From: Anaplasma platys | Lineage (GTDB): Bacteria; Pseudomonadota; Alphaproteobacteria; Rickettsiales; Anaplasmataceae | Reading direction: 5' to 3' | Length of the DNA: 64,000 nucleotides | Assembly: GCF_012790675.1 (NCBI RefSeq) | Contig: NZ_CP046391.1 | Span: 62,001 to 126,000 of the forward strand | Part shown: piece by piece, positions 46,957-56,323 of the stretch | Layout of the letters: the number at the start of each line of letters is the position of its first letter | Numbering within the stretch: position 1 is the first letter of the stretch | Program-made: the position numbers and the translations under genes | Notes under the pieces: model-generated | The model's input: only the letters and a program-made list of their open reading frames with translations | Told to the model about the DNA's origin: nothing | The model's database searches: none

Positions 46957-48243
46957 CTAGGAACTTTTTACCCAGTCAACATTCAAATCACTTGGTTTGA
47001 TTCTACTTAACGCAATCAGCGCCACCGCAGCCCAGAATATAACGCAGAGCCCAGGTGCCAAGTTCCATCCTGTAGCTTGTATCAGCCAAGTACAGAGCGC
47101 CGGTGCTATCCCGCCCCCAAGAGCAGAGGAGACGTTTCTTGAGATACCGAAGCCGGTGTAACGCACCCTGGTTGGGAACAACTCTGACATTGCTGCACTT
47201 GATGGCCCCAACGATGCGGCGAACGGTACTACAAAAATCAAGTACCCCGCAACTATAAATGGAATGCTATCTTGGCTTAACATCCAGAATACCGGAATAG
47301 CCACTACCAAGAGGGTGGCTGAGGCTGCACCCATGACGGTCTTGCGTCCCAAGACATCCGAAAGTGCTCCAAATGCAACAGTAAGCACCCCACTAAGTGT
47401 CACGATCACTATCTCAATCAACTCCGAGGACATAGGACTGATATTCGAAGAGTGCGGCAGGTGCCCTACATAGCTACTAAAAAAGACCATAAAAAGGTGG
47501 AACGAACAGTTCTCTATGCAGTCAATACAGATAGCTAGCAACAAAGGTCTCTTGTAGTAGCGGAATAAGTGCCTCACAGGGGACTTAACCAGGCCGTCGG
47601 CAACAGATGAATGCTTCTCGTATGCTGGACTCTCTCCAGCTTTAAATCTGATAAATATGCTCCCTATGCCCAATAGAAAACCCACGATAAAGGGTATCCT
47701 CCAGCCCCAGGAGCTGAAGGCATCACCAGTCAAGTGTCTTGACAACATGACCACCGCAAGCGAAAGGACAGATCCCGCCACTGCGCTTAGCACTTCAAAA
47801 CTTCCAAAGAGCCCGGCTCGATTCTTTTTTGAGTGCTCGATAAGGAACGTAGCATTTCCAGCCTCGCCTCCCAGGGAAAACCCCTGCACAAGGCGGCATA
47901 TCACCAGCAGCGTTGGAGCCAACATGCCCACGCTAGAATAGGTAGGTATTATACTCATGAACCCTATTGGTACCGTCATTGCGATTAACGATATAACAAG
48001 TGCAGCTCTTCGTCCGTACCTGTCACCAATGTGTCCAAACATACTCGCCCCGAACGGGCGCATACAAAAGCCCACAGCGACGACACAAAAACTGCTCAGT
48101 AGAGTAGAGTAACGATCATTGGGTGGAAAGAATAACTCGCCAATGGTTCCCGCAAGACTGCCGAAAAGTATGAAATCATACCACACAAGCGTGTTACACA
48201 CTATAGTCGACAGCACTGCGCGCCTTACTTTACCTGCTTCCAT
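46957..48243 (-). CDS. MFS metabolite:proton symporter (ProP/MHS type)
   Basis: A 428-residue inner-membrane transporter with 12 predicted helices. ATG 48243 has the strong site GGAGGT upstream and is preferred to an earlier in-frame start. The MFS loop motif is GHIGDRYGRRAAL near residue 75, and the MHS-subfamily signature RLVQGFSLGGEAGNATFLIEH sits near 120-140; SSWGWRIPFIVGFLLG is also typical. Family members carry proline/betaine, alpha-ketoglutarate, citrate or similar solutes with protons; which one cannot be told. Rickettsiales often hold several copies of this family as scavenging transporters, and a broken second copy lies 1.6 kb away at 49845-51121. Confidence 0.93.
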   Translation of the reverse strand: MEAGKVRRAVLSTIVCNTLVWYDFILFGSLAGTIGELFFPPNDRYSTLLSSFCVVAVGFCMRPFGASMFGHIGDRYGRRAALVISLIAMTVPIGFMSIIPTYSSVGMLAPTLLVICRLVQGFSLGGEAGNATFLIEHSKKNRAGLFGSFEVLSAVAGSVLSLAVVMLSRHLTGDAFSSWGWRIPFIVGFLLGIGSIFIRFKAGESPAYEKHSSVADGLVKSPVRHLFRYYKRPLLLAICIDCIENCSFHLFMVFFSSYVGHLPHSSNISPMSSELIEIVIVTLSGVLTVAFGALSDVLGRKTVMGAASATLLVVAIPVFWMLSQDSIPFIVAGYLIFVVPFAASLGPSSAAMSELFPTRVRYTGFGISRNVSSALGGGIAPALCTWLIQATGWNLAPGLCVIFWAAVALIALSRIKPSDLNVDWVKSS

Positions 48244-48507
48244 ATGACCTCCGATTATTTGCACAGCTACGACCGGCTTTGCGGTCCCGCAGCTTACCTC
48301 ATAACAACGCTAGCGTACTTACAAGCAGAAAAACACGCGGTAAAATTTATCCAACGCACACTAGCACCTCCCCCCATACTGCAACACAGCAGATGCGGGA
48401 AATACCTAAGTCAGATACACTCAGCCGAGAGCAAAAAACGGCGTGAGGACGGCAATTGTACAGCACGATGGCAAATTTGTCATCAGACAGCTGTAAAATT
48501 TTTTAGA

Positions 48508-48535
48508 TTGACTGTGATGTGTTAGATGCTACAAT
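48508..48535 (+). promoter_or_regulatory. Sigma-70 promoter of rpsP
   Basis: TTGACT at 48508-48513 and TACAAT at 48530-48535, each five of six to consensus, separated by 16 bases. The expected transcript start is about 30 bases before the rpsP start codon. Confidence 0.75.
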
Positions 48536-48571
48536 CGGCTCTTATTTTGCTGTGAGGGGTCTTTTTAGGAG

Positions 48572-48841
48572 ATGTCTGTAAAGATAAGGTTAATGAGGTT
48601 GGGTGCAAAAAAGAAGCCCTTCTACAGGATTGTGGTGGCCGATTCGGGGGTTCAAAGGGATGGGCGGTGCATAGAGCAGCTCGGATATTACGACCCGATG
48701 GTGTCTTGCGGATCTCCGGGATTTCTGAAGGTTAACGCTGAAAGACTGGGCTACTGGCTTGGGGTTGGGGCGCAGCCTACAGACAGGGTGGCCTGGTTCA
48801 TAAAGAAGGGTCTCGTGGAGGTTCAAGGGCGTCCTGCCTAG
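48572..48841 (+). CDS. rpsP: 30S ribosomal protein S16
   Basis: An 89-residue small-subunit ribosomal protein. It begins [20 protein letters not shown], the S16 signature, and continues with [21 protein letters not shown]. The later [18 protein letters not shown] segment is also standard. Two purine-rich sites precede the ATG, GAGGGG and AGGAG. A near-consensus promoter is present upstream. The usual partners rimM, trmD and rplS do not follow, as often in Rickettsiales where this operon is split. Confidence 0.97.
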   Translation: MSVKIRLMRLGAKKKPFYRIVVADSGVQRDGRCIEQLGYYDPMVSCGSPGFLKVNAERLGYWLGVGAQPTDRVAWFIKKGLVEVQGRPA

Positions 48842-49844
48842 CTCCTGGGGCGCGTGATATGGTGCGCTTCTTGTGTGTAATGTAAGCTTCCAGCGAATAG
48901 CTGTCTGGGTTTAATCGATGGATTTAGTAGGGCCGTGGTTGATGGGGCGTGTGTTTCGGTTTGCTGTCGCGTGGTTGTTTGGCCGATGCTGTCTTGTGTT
49001 AGGCCTTACAGCCGGTGCTGGGGTTGCTTGCCTGTTGAGTTGAGGGATTAACCGCGTCGATCTTCTTTTGCTTTCTCTTCGTCTTAAGTTTGTGCGTTGT
49101 TCTTGGGGAAAATACATCTGGGCCTCGTGTCTCCGTGTGATGTCTTTTGTGCTTTAAGGCAATATCTTTTGATGTTGTGCGGTGTATAGGTGGGTGTATT
49201 TTTTGGATTACACGCTCTGTGCAGGGCCAATTCTCAGCAGTTTCCTGTGCTCAAGTGCCCTGTTGAGTTACCGGCGGCCCGGAATTTACAGTGCAATACA
49301 TGTTCGGGGGTGCGTGTCTTACTCTTCAACGTTCTGTGTGTTGTTTGTGATGTAAATGCGGATCAGGCCCAGTGTTCTGCCTCTTCAGCAATACGCTTTG
49401 CTACAGATGAGTTCCATTTAGTGCCGTGGGTTTCTAGCCCAAGTGGGTTTTGAAGACTTGTTTTTTCGAAGTATCTAGGGGATTGGGTATGCTTAGTTTT
49501 TATAAACGCACTCATCCGGGCAAGGTGCGCGTAAGTACTCGATTTGCTCGGTCTTTATTGAAGCGCAGGGGGAGCGAAATATTTTGAGCGTAGTGGTGCA
49601 GACTGTAACGACAATTATTACCTTTTTGTATGTGTATTTTTGGACGAGGTGTTGCTCTGAAGGCACGTCTTTCTGGCCTTTAGAGACGCGTTTTGCTTTT
49701 TCAAATGATTACTGAGACTATTAGCAGTCAAACCCGTGACTTTACAGTGATAAGTGTAAAACCAAACCAGGACATTTTCGCTACAGGGGCCAGTGGGTGC
49801 AGTAACGCCCCCACTTTTGTTGCGAGCTCCAGCAGCCCCGCGTT
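48842..49844. other. Gene-free stretch
   Basis: One kilobase between rpsP and the end of the degraded transporter. Short frames here have no family resemblance. A CGTCT/AGACG stem at 49666-49688 is followed by TTTTGCTTTTT and could be a terminator, but no gene precedes it on that strand. Confidence 0.45.
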
Positions 49845-51121
49845 CTACACCCAGTCCCGGTAAATATCATCTTTACGGATGCGACTCAGCGCTATTAGCC
49901 CGATCACAGCCCCAAACATCACATACAGTCCTGGTGCAAGTGACGAGTCAGTTAAGTGTACCAATAATGTGCAAAGCGCTGGTGCAAGTCCCCCTCCCAG
50001 AGCAGAAGCGACATTTCGTGCAAGACCTAAACCTGCACAACGTACTTTTGCGGGGAACAACTCAGCGATCGCGGCATTTGTAGGTCCCAGCGTTGCAGTG
50101 AACGGTAGTGAAAAATCAGATAGCCGCTAGCTATCAGCAGAACGCTTTCCTGGCTCAGTAACCAGAATACCGGAATGGATGGAAATAAGAGAAACACCGA
50201 TGCTGAACCTATGACAGCTTTTCGACCCCAAACGTCAGAAAGTGCGCCAAAGGCTACAGTAAGCCCGCCCCTGAGCAAAATGCTCATGAACTCGACGGCG
50301 CCTATAGCCTGGGTATTATTAAGTTCAGCAGCATGTGGCAAACTACTAACATAGCTTGAGAAAAACACCATGAGAGTATGGAAACAGCAACACTCGACAC
50401 AGCTGATGCATACAGCGGTCAAAAGGGGCTTTTTGTAAAAGCGGAACAAGTGCCGCACTGGAGGGAGCTTTTGTCACTTCCTGGTCTTCGGCTTTGTGTT
50501 TCTCGTATACCGGACTCTCTCCCGTCTGTGCTCTCATAAATACACTTGCTATACTCAACACAAACCCTGCTACGAATGGTATTCTCCAGCCCCAGGCGGT
50601 GAAAGCATACTTCGACACAACAATAATTGCTGTAGAAAATACAGACCCCAAAACTGCGGTCATCACCTCTAGACTGCCAAAAAGCCCGGGTCTATTTTTC
50701 TTTGAGAGCTCAACGAGTAACGTAGCACCACTGCCAGCGCTCCCCCCCCCCTAGGGAAAATCCTGACACGAGAAAACACATGATCAGCAAAACTGTTGCC
50801 AGCAGGCTGGAACTCTCATAAGTCGGTATTATACTCATGAAACCCATGGGTACAGTCATGGCAATTGACGAAGCTACCAAGGCCATTTTTCTCCTGTACC
50901 TATCACCTATGGACCGAAGACGCCAGCACCAAATGGGCGCATGCAAAATCCCACAGCGTAAACACAGAAACTGCTGAGTAGGGCGATATGGCGATCATCA
51001 GGTGGAAGAATAACTCCCCAATTGTTACTGTAAGACTTCCAACGAGTATGTAATCATACCACATTATGGCGCTGCAAATCACCGTCGACAGCACGGCACG
51101 CCTTACTTTTCCCTTTTCCAT
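49845..51121 (-). pseudogene. Degraded second copy of the MHS-type MFS transporter
   Basis: Pieces of the transporter encoded at 46957-48243 appear in order but in changing frames. The start is intact (GGAGGT then ATG at 51121, MEKGKVRRAVLSTVICSAI) and breaks near GELFF at about 51005. Further pieces are at 50710-50946 (GDRYRRKMALVAS, MGFMSIIPTYE), 50346-50666 (GSVFSTAIIVV, WGWRIPFVAGF), 50027-50458 (LFRFYKKPLL, MVFFSSYVSSLP, FGALSDVWGRKAVIG) and 49845-50060 (LARNVASALGGGLAPALCT). At least four frameshifts separate them. One lies at a run of ten C at 50742-50751. The protein cannot be made whole, so the gene is a recent pseudogene arising from a local duplication. Confidence 0.92.
50742..50751. 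repeat. Homopolymer C10 in the transporter pseudogene
   Basis: Ten C residues (G10 in the coding sense) at the glycine-rich SLGGE motif. The intact paralogue has no such run at this place. The tract sits at one of the frame changes. Confidence 0.9.
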
Positions 51122-52051
51122 ACGACCTCCAACACAACCCATGGCCGACTTGACGGCCCCGTGGCTATCTCACGCAGCACGAGCATGCATAGAGTGAATA
51201 TGCTGCGCATGGCACAGCCTCTCACGCATACCTGCAGTACCACACTCACGCCCAAACGTGGCATAGGGAAGGGGGGGGGGAGAACACCTAAGTGGATTCA
51301 GCTAGCTGTTTTAAAAAACAGTGCATCAGCTCCCATTATACTTTACAGCAGGCTGCATTGTCATCATGGGGTTGTATTTTCTCGTGGATAGGTGCTGTGG
51401 ACAGTGTTTGTGGTTTTTATGTGTGGTGTAGCTCGAATACTACGACCATGTAGTGCCCTGTAAGTCCCGAGATTTTTTAGAAATCGACTATTAAAAAGCT
51501 GAGCTACGCACTTAGTGCCCTACATTAATCCGCAAGAGGTTTGTAGCGCAATGGCTGGAGACGAGACTTCTGGGGTATGAGTTGCCACCAAATGTCGTCG
51601 TGACGGATATGCTACTTTGTCAGTTGTTTTATAACATTTGTGACAGATTTCTCAGCTGTTATGTTCTGTGTAGTCTTGGATGATGGTTCTCGGGTGCTGT
51701 GTGGAAGGATTTTGCAAGATCTGCTTCACGGGTTTGCGAACGGTCCAGGAAATTTTCGTAGTGACTTAGATGTGGATTGAGTCTTTAATGTGTCGCCTGC
51801 GTAGTTTGTTTTTACAAACCTTTCGATATGGATCTTCTTGGTTGCGTTGTGGCTTAGCCGTGAAGAATCTAGATTCTTCTGGATGATTTGCTTGGTAAGT
51901 TCTGAACCCGAGATGTGGCAGTGAACTACGGCGTTCATTAGTTATGTGCCGTGAAATATTCCTAGAGATGCAAATCTTTGCCTTTATGGGTACGACCTGT
52001 TCTGGTAAGTGATGGCAAAAATGTCGCGCATAGCGGGCTGATGTTTCATGG
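51122..52051. other. Gene-free stretch
   Basis: About 930 bases between the FolM-like gene and the transporter pseudogene, both leftward. It includes a run of ten G (51271-51280) and a small hairpin CTGTTTT/AAAACAG near 51306-51320. A 70-codon leftward frame at 51726-51938 lies after the FolM-like gene but resembles nothing clearly. The segment just upstream of the pseudogene is weakly similar to that upstream of the intact transporter, so the duplication may have included flanking DNA. Confidence 0.45.
51271..51280. repeat. Homopolymer G10 upstream of the transporter pseudogene
   Basis: Ten G residues about 150 bases upstream of the pseudogene start. Long G runs are rare elsewhere in this window, and this is the second ten-base run within 600 bases. 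Confidence 0.9.
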
Positions 52052-52744
52052 TTACTTGTCCATGAATAATATTTTTCCGCTACTGAGTTGGTTAAAGTCC
52101 ATGATATGGTCCACTATATCCAGAAAGTTTTTAAGTTGTGGTTTGTCGGTAAGGTTTTCTACGGATTGAATACCGTCGATCTCGTGTGCGGGAATTTTCG
52201 TGGGACACACCGCGGTTATGCATAGGTGCCTCGGATCGAATTCCGATGCTGTCAGTGCAGTGAAGTCCACTAACGATTTTTTAGATAGTAGGTAGGAGAA
52301 GTAACTTGTGCTTGTTCTTTTGACGTTCGCGTCCACTACGTTTATCACTTTGCCTTGCTTGCACATTCGTGCAAAATATTGTGTGAGAAAAACTGGTGCC
52401 CGGACATGGATATTATGGTTTTCTGTAAAGCATTTTAGTGAGCACTTTTCCAAGCTGTCTTCATAGAATACAGAAGCATTGTTTATCAATATGTTGAGAT
52501 GAGGCATGGCGGTGAAAGACTGTTTCATTATTTTTTTAAGTGAAGCAAAATTGCCCAGGTCGGCTTGCACTAAGACACATTTTCGCCTGTAAGATTTTTG
52601 CACTATATCTTGTAGGCTCAGTGCATCATCATGGGAGGAGTGATAGTGCGCCACAATGTCGCATTCGTGCTTAGAAGCTAAGAAGATCGCCAAGGCCCTG
52701 CCAATTCTGCGGGCTGACCCAGTTATTAAAGCAGCATTTTTCAT
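52052..52744 (-). CDS. Short-chain dehydrogenase, pteridine reductase (FolM)-like
   Basis: A 230-residue Rossmann-fold reductase starting at ATG 52744. The nucleotide-binding motif reads TGSARRIGRALA, with the arginine-containing form seen in FolM and PTR1 pteridine reductases. NNAS (INNASVFYED) and the catalytic YxxxK (YLLSKKSLVDF, near residue 150-160) follow. FolM-type enzymes reduce dihydromonapterin or dihydrofolate, so a role in tetrahydrofolate supply is plausible, but other substrates cannot be excluded from sequence alone. No other folate gene is recognisable beside it. It stands alone, with 900 gene-free bases on each side. Confidence 0.8.
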   Translation of the reverse strand: MKNAALITGSARRIGRALAIFLASKHECDIVAHYHSSHDDALSLQDIVQKSYRRKCVLVQADLGNFASLKKIMKQSFTAMPHLNILINNASVFYEDSLEKCSLKCFTENHNIHVRAPVFLTQYFARMCKQGKVINVVDANVKRTSTSYFSYLLSKKSLVDFTALTASEFDPRHLCITAVCPTKIPAHEIDGIQSVENLTDKPQLKNFLDIVDHIMDFNQLSSGKILFMDK

Positions 52745-53643
52745 GTGTCTTACTCTCGTTAAACCACATTGGTCACTTTCTTGGCGCTGTAGGTTGCCGA
52801 GCTAATTTAGAGCGCGAAGTACGGGTGGTCAACTATTCGGTTATGTCGCTTCTTACTTCAAGTGTAGGCGTGCCGAAAATCACGCAAGCTTGTGCAGCCG
52901 AGACTCAGGCATTGTGCTTACTCTGATGTATTGTAGGCCAGTTCGAGGAAAGTGCTCAATTGCATAATCTTACGAAGAAATTAGAAATCCTGGCTTGATT
53001 TGTGTGGCTGAAGACTTGCTATACGTAGTCCCAGAGGGTGGAAATGGGGTTTCCTATGGTGCTCCGACATGAGCCTCTGTCTGTGGAAAGTTTGAGTTTT
53101 CTGTTCGCATGTCGGTTATATTCTCTAATTTCTTGGTTATCAAATACATTACTGAGTAAATTTCAGTAAGGGAGCGTGTGCTAACAGACCTTTCCAAGCA
53201 GATTGCCGTGTGTTTTGTCTACTTACGCCAACATAGAGAAATTGTGTTTTCATTGTGGTAATTGTTGGGTTCTTTTGCAGATCTGGAAAACAACGCCAAT
53301 ATTCAGGCATTAGTGCCTTCGGTGGGATTGTGTCGGATTTTCCATCAGCAGTTTAGTACATGGGAAAACCAGCCCTGAAGCCAATTTGTCGATGTTCGAG
53401 ATTATAACGTAAAAGGTTATCCAACCCTGCAGTAGTGAGCATCAGGCGATTATTTTGTGCAACTCACGGTGCTTGTGTCCACAGTGCGACTACGGGTGTA
53501 CAAGTCTCGTTTCTGTATTGTGTGATGGAAAATTTGACCTGGGAAACGGTGCTCGCAATTAGGGCGGCGTCCCCACCCTTCCAACGGACCACGTCCGCAA
53601 CATAGAGTATACTGACTTCCCCGATCTGCACCTGTCTTGTGCT
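52745..53643. other. Gene-free stretch
   Basis: About 900 bases between pheS and the FolM-like gene. It contains no frame with family features. A GAGGAAAGT element at about 52936 recalls part of RNase P RNA, but the other conserved blocks are absent. Confidence 0.45.
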
Positions 53644-54681
53644 TTACTCCACGAGGTCTGTGAAACAGAATCCATAGTGCTCCAACCACTCTAGACGGTT
53701 GTTATACAAATTCCGCAGGTCCGCTATGTTGTATTTTAGCATTGCCATGCGTTCTACGCCCATTCCAAAAGCAAACCCGCTGTACTTTTCAGGATCTATG
53801 TTGACGTTTTCCAATACTTTGTAATGCACCATTCCACATCCAAGTACCTCAACCCATTTTCCTGAACTGTCCTTTATATCCACTTCAGCAGATGGTTCCG
53901 TAAACGGGAAAAAACTTGCACGCATGCGCATAGTTACTTCATTGTCAAAAAACTTTTGAAGGAAGCTATTGATACAATACTTCAGATGACCCATGTTGAC
54001 GTGCGTATCTATGTACAGTCCTTCCACCTGGTGAAACATGGGGCTGTGAGTTGCATCCCAATCATTTCTATAGACTTTCCCCGAGGAAATAATCTTAATT
54101 GGGAACGTAGAGTTACTCTCCATAGCCCTAATCTGCACCGAGGAAGTATGAGTTCTCAGAACTACTCGTTTTTCGCCGAGTTTTTCTCTCAAATAAAATG
54201 TGTCGTTTTTCTCACGCGCTGGGTGATATAAAGGAGTATTTAGCGCATCGAAAACATGGAACTCGTCTTCAAGGTCTGGCCCACTGATTTCTGTAAATCC
54301 CATTTTCCCCAAGATCTTCTTCATCTCAGCGAGCACTTTGGTCACAGGATGCAGAACTCCCATCCGTTTTTCCCGCGATGGTAGTGTGATATCAACCCTT
54401 TCTTCAAACAGCCTTTTCTTAAGCATCTCCCGCTCTAGGGCAGACTCCTTCTCCTGAAACGCAGCCCTTACTTCGCGATTCACCGAATTAGCCAAAGCAC
54501 CTATGGTCTTTCTCTCGGTGAGATCAGTCACACCAGCTATTTGCTTAAGCAATAGGGTGAGCACCCCGCTCTTACCGAGATACCTCACCCTTACAGACTC
54601 AAGCTCCGCTAACGTCGTACAGCCGACTATAGCAGAACCCACCTCCTCTGCGACACTATGAATTTTGTTCTGTAGCAACAC
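53644..54681 (-). CDS. pheS: Phenylalanyl-tRNA synthetase alpha subunit
   Basis: Catalytic alpha subunit of the tetrameric class II PheRS. The three class II motifs are visible: [14 protein letters not shown], then [21 protein letters not shown], then [14 protein letters not shown] near the C-terminus. The start is uncertain. I choose GTG 54681 (345 residues) because GTGGG lies about eight bases upstream and the N-terminus then has normal length; GTG 54693 and TTG 54711 are alternatives. All options overlap the end of rplT, so translation is probably coupled. The rpmI-rplT-pheS order is conserved in bacteria; pheT does not follow here. Confidence 0.95.
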   Translation of the reverse strand: MLLQNKIHSVAEEVGSAIVGCTTLAELESVRVRYLGKSGVLTLLLKQIAGVTDLTERKTIGALANSVNREVRAAFQEKESALEREMLKKRLFEERVDITLPSREKRMGVLHPVTKVLAEMKKILGKMGFTEISGPDLEDEFHVFDALNTPLYHPAREKNDTFYLREKLGEKRVVLRTHTSSVQIRAMESNSTFPIKIISSGKVYRNDWDATHSPMFHQVEGLYIDTHVNMGHLKYCINSFLQKFFDNEVTMRMRASFFPFTEPSAEVDIKDSSGKWVEVLGCGMVHYKVLENVNIDPEKYSGFAFGMGVERMAMLKYNIADLRNLYNNRLEWLEHYGFCFTDLVE

Positions 54682-55042
54682 AAGTACGCCCACAAGCCTG
54701 CGCCGCGGCAATGGCTATTTTTTCGAAGCTGCTTTTATCCCTTACAGCCATTTCGGCAAGCATCTTTCTATTGAGCTCGATGCCACTCAGCGTTACTCCC
54801 CTCATAAACTCGGAGTACCTTAGGCCATACTGCCCAGCAGCAGCGTTTATACGCACTATCCACAAAGTTCTAAAATCGCGTTTGCGCGTCCGACGATCCC
54901 TGTAAGCGTAAGCAAGAGCCTTTTCCAGTCTTTGCAACGCAGCACGGTAACAATTTTTAGAACGCCCCCTGAACCCCTTAGCAAGAGCAATAACCTTTTT
55001 ATGCCTTGCCCGTGTGGTAACACCGCGTTTCACCCTAGCCAT
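54656..55042 (-). CDS. rplT: 50S ribosomal protein L20
   Basis: A 128-residue ribosomal protein beginning [20 protein letters not shown] with the expected [22 protein letters not shown] and [16 protein letters not shown]. It binds 23S rRNA early in assembly and represses the rpmI-rplT operon in some bacteria. It lies 17 bases after rpmI and its 3' end overlaps the start of pheS by at least 26 bases. Confidence 0.98.
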   Translation of the reverse strand: MARVKRGVTTRARHKKVIALAKGFRGRSKNCYRAALQRLEKALAYAYRDRRTRKRDFRTLWIVRINAAAGQYGLRYSEFMRGVTLSGIELNRKMLAEMAVRDKSSFEKIAIAAAQACGRTCVATEQNS

Positions 55043-55059
55043 TTAACCCTCGTATAAAA

Positions 55060-55260
55060 CTAAAGACCGTACGGTATAAAGGGAGCAACAATCCGCGCGT
55101 CAGCAGTGCACATAAGCGCGTTCCCCCTGCGCGTACGCAAACTACGCTTACTTCTTTTTGTCATACCGTGACGCTTAGTGGACTGAGCAGCCACCAGCTT
55201 TCCCCTTGCGGTCAACTTGAACCTCTTCTTAGCAGAAGACTTAGTCTTCAACTTTGGCAT
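55060..55260 (-). CDS. rpmI: 50S ribosomal protein L35
   Basis: A 66-residue ribosomal protein, [20 protein letters not shown] at the N-terminus, very basic. The frame is open for 74 further codons upstream, but the family begins exactly at MPKLKTK, so ATG 55260 is the start. First gene of the rpmI-rplT-pheS operon. Confidence 0.97.
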   Translation of the reverse strand: MPKLKTKSSAKKRFKLTARGKLVAAQSTKRHGMTKRSKRSLRTRRGNALMCTADARIVAPFIPYGL

Positions 55261-55640
55261 ACCACCCCATGCCCAACGACAACAGCTCCCAAGCTTATAT
55301 GCATAGCAAGGGAGTGTCAACTTATATCGCGCTGTTCTGCATTTTCTGTGGCAATCGCCACCCCATATCGAAGGATGGTGTGCGCCAGCTGGGCTAAGCG
55401 GTAGAATGCCCTTCTGCCTCGCAATATGCCAAAATGTCAATAGTGATACAACGGTGCAGGATACATTACGCCTCTGATACAACTTAGAGTGTCTAAATAG
55501 GGCTGAAAATTCTTGACACTGATAGCCCGTATGTTACGATCGCGGGACCGTGACCGTATATTATTGGGTTAACTGAATCTTAGTGGTTGTGGTCTAGTGT
55601 TTTGGTCTGTGCAGTTTCTTAAGTTGGGGATTATTTAGAC
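55261..55640. promoter_or_regulatory. Divergent intergenic region, rpmI and trcR
   Basis: About 380 bases holding the promoters of the leftward rpmI-rplT-pheS operon and the rightward TrcR gene. The trcR promoter is clear (separate entry). A leftward frame runs through part of this region but is the untranslated lead of rpmI. Confidence 0.5.
55513..55540 (+). promoter_or_regulatory. Sigma-70 promoter of the TrcR gene
   Basis: Perfect TTGACA at 55513-55518 and TACGAT (five of six) at 55535-55540 with a 16-base spacer. The transcript would have a leader of about 95 bases before ATG 55641. Confidence 0.78.
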
Positions 55641-56237
55641 ATGTCATCAAGCAATGAGGGTGCTCCGTTGATGCCTAGAGCAGTAGCCGTGTGGCTTGTG
55701 GATAATACAGCCCTGACGTTCAAGCAGATTGCGGAGTTTTGTGGGTTGCACATACTAGAGGTTAAGGGTATCGCGGATGGCGAAGTCGCTAAGGGTGTCG
55801 TCGGTTGTAACCCTGTTGCCATGGGGCAGGTCACCAAGGAGGAAATAGAAGCGTGTCAAAGTGATCCCAACAGGATTCCTAAGCTGGTGTCTTGTAGGGG
55901 AACCACTGGAAGGACAACTCGCAGGCGTAGCGTGCGCTACACTCCGGTGGCTCGTCGTCGTGACAAGCCCGATGCGGTGTGTTGGATTCTAAAGTACTGT
56001 TCCGAGATGCACGATTCGCAGATAGCTAAGCTCATAGGTACTACCAAGGCGACGATTGCTGCCGTGCGTAACAAGGAGCACTGGAACTCTAGTAACATAA
56101 AACCTCGGGATCCGGTACTTTTAGGCTTGTGTACTCAAGCCGACCTTGATGAGGCTATCATGAAGGCTCAGATGGTTTCCGAAAGGGAGAGAAGGGTTCG
56201 AAACATGAACGATGAGATGCAGCGGCAGAAGGTGTAG
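55641..56237 (+). CDS. Cell-cycle transcriptional regulator TrcR (DUF1013)
   Basis: A 198-residue alphaproteobacterial regulator. The DUF1013 pattern is seen as MPRAVAVWLVDNTALTFKQI, AEFCGLHILEVKGIADGEVA and, in the second half, DAVCWILKYCSEMHDSQIAKL with IGTTKATIAAVRNKEHWN, which looks like a second helix-turn-helix. A basic stretch RTTRRRSVRYTPVARRR links them. In alphaproteobacteria this family is tied to the cell-cycle network with GcrA and CtrA; its targets here are unknown. It has a strong promoter, unlike most genes in the window. Confidence 0.9.
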   Translation: MSSSNEGAPLMPRAVAVWLVDNTALTFKQIAEFCGLHILEVKGIADGEVAKGVVGCNPVAMGQVTKEEIEACQSDPNRIPKLVSCRGTTGRTTRRRSVRYTPVARRRDKPDAVCWILKYCSEMHDSQIAKLIGTTKATIAAVRNKEHWNSSNIKPRDPVLLGLCTQADLDEAIMKAQMVSERERRVRNMNDEMQRQKV

Positions 56238-56323
56238 CGGGGTTGTCGTTCTTGTAGAAGCGTGGTTTTCTATTCCAGTTGGTTGTTGGGCTTCTTAGTG
56301 GTCAGTGTGTAAGAAGGTGTCTT

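Noticed and set aside
51726..51938. A 70-codon leftward frame after the FolM-like gene, considered as a folate-pathway aldolase remnant
   Set aside because: It lacks the conserved residues of FolB and has no good ribosome binding site; the similarity did not hold on inspection.
52930..52960. GAGGAAAGT motif resembling RNase P RNA
   Set aside because: The other conserved blocks of RNase P RNA (the ACAGAA region and the closing helices) are not present nearby.
55261..55482. Upstream extension of the rpmI frame
   Set aside because: L35 proteins begin at MPKLKTK; the extra 74 codons have no homology and lie over the divergent promoter region.
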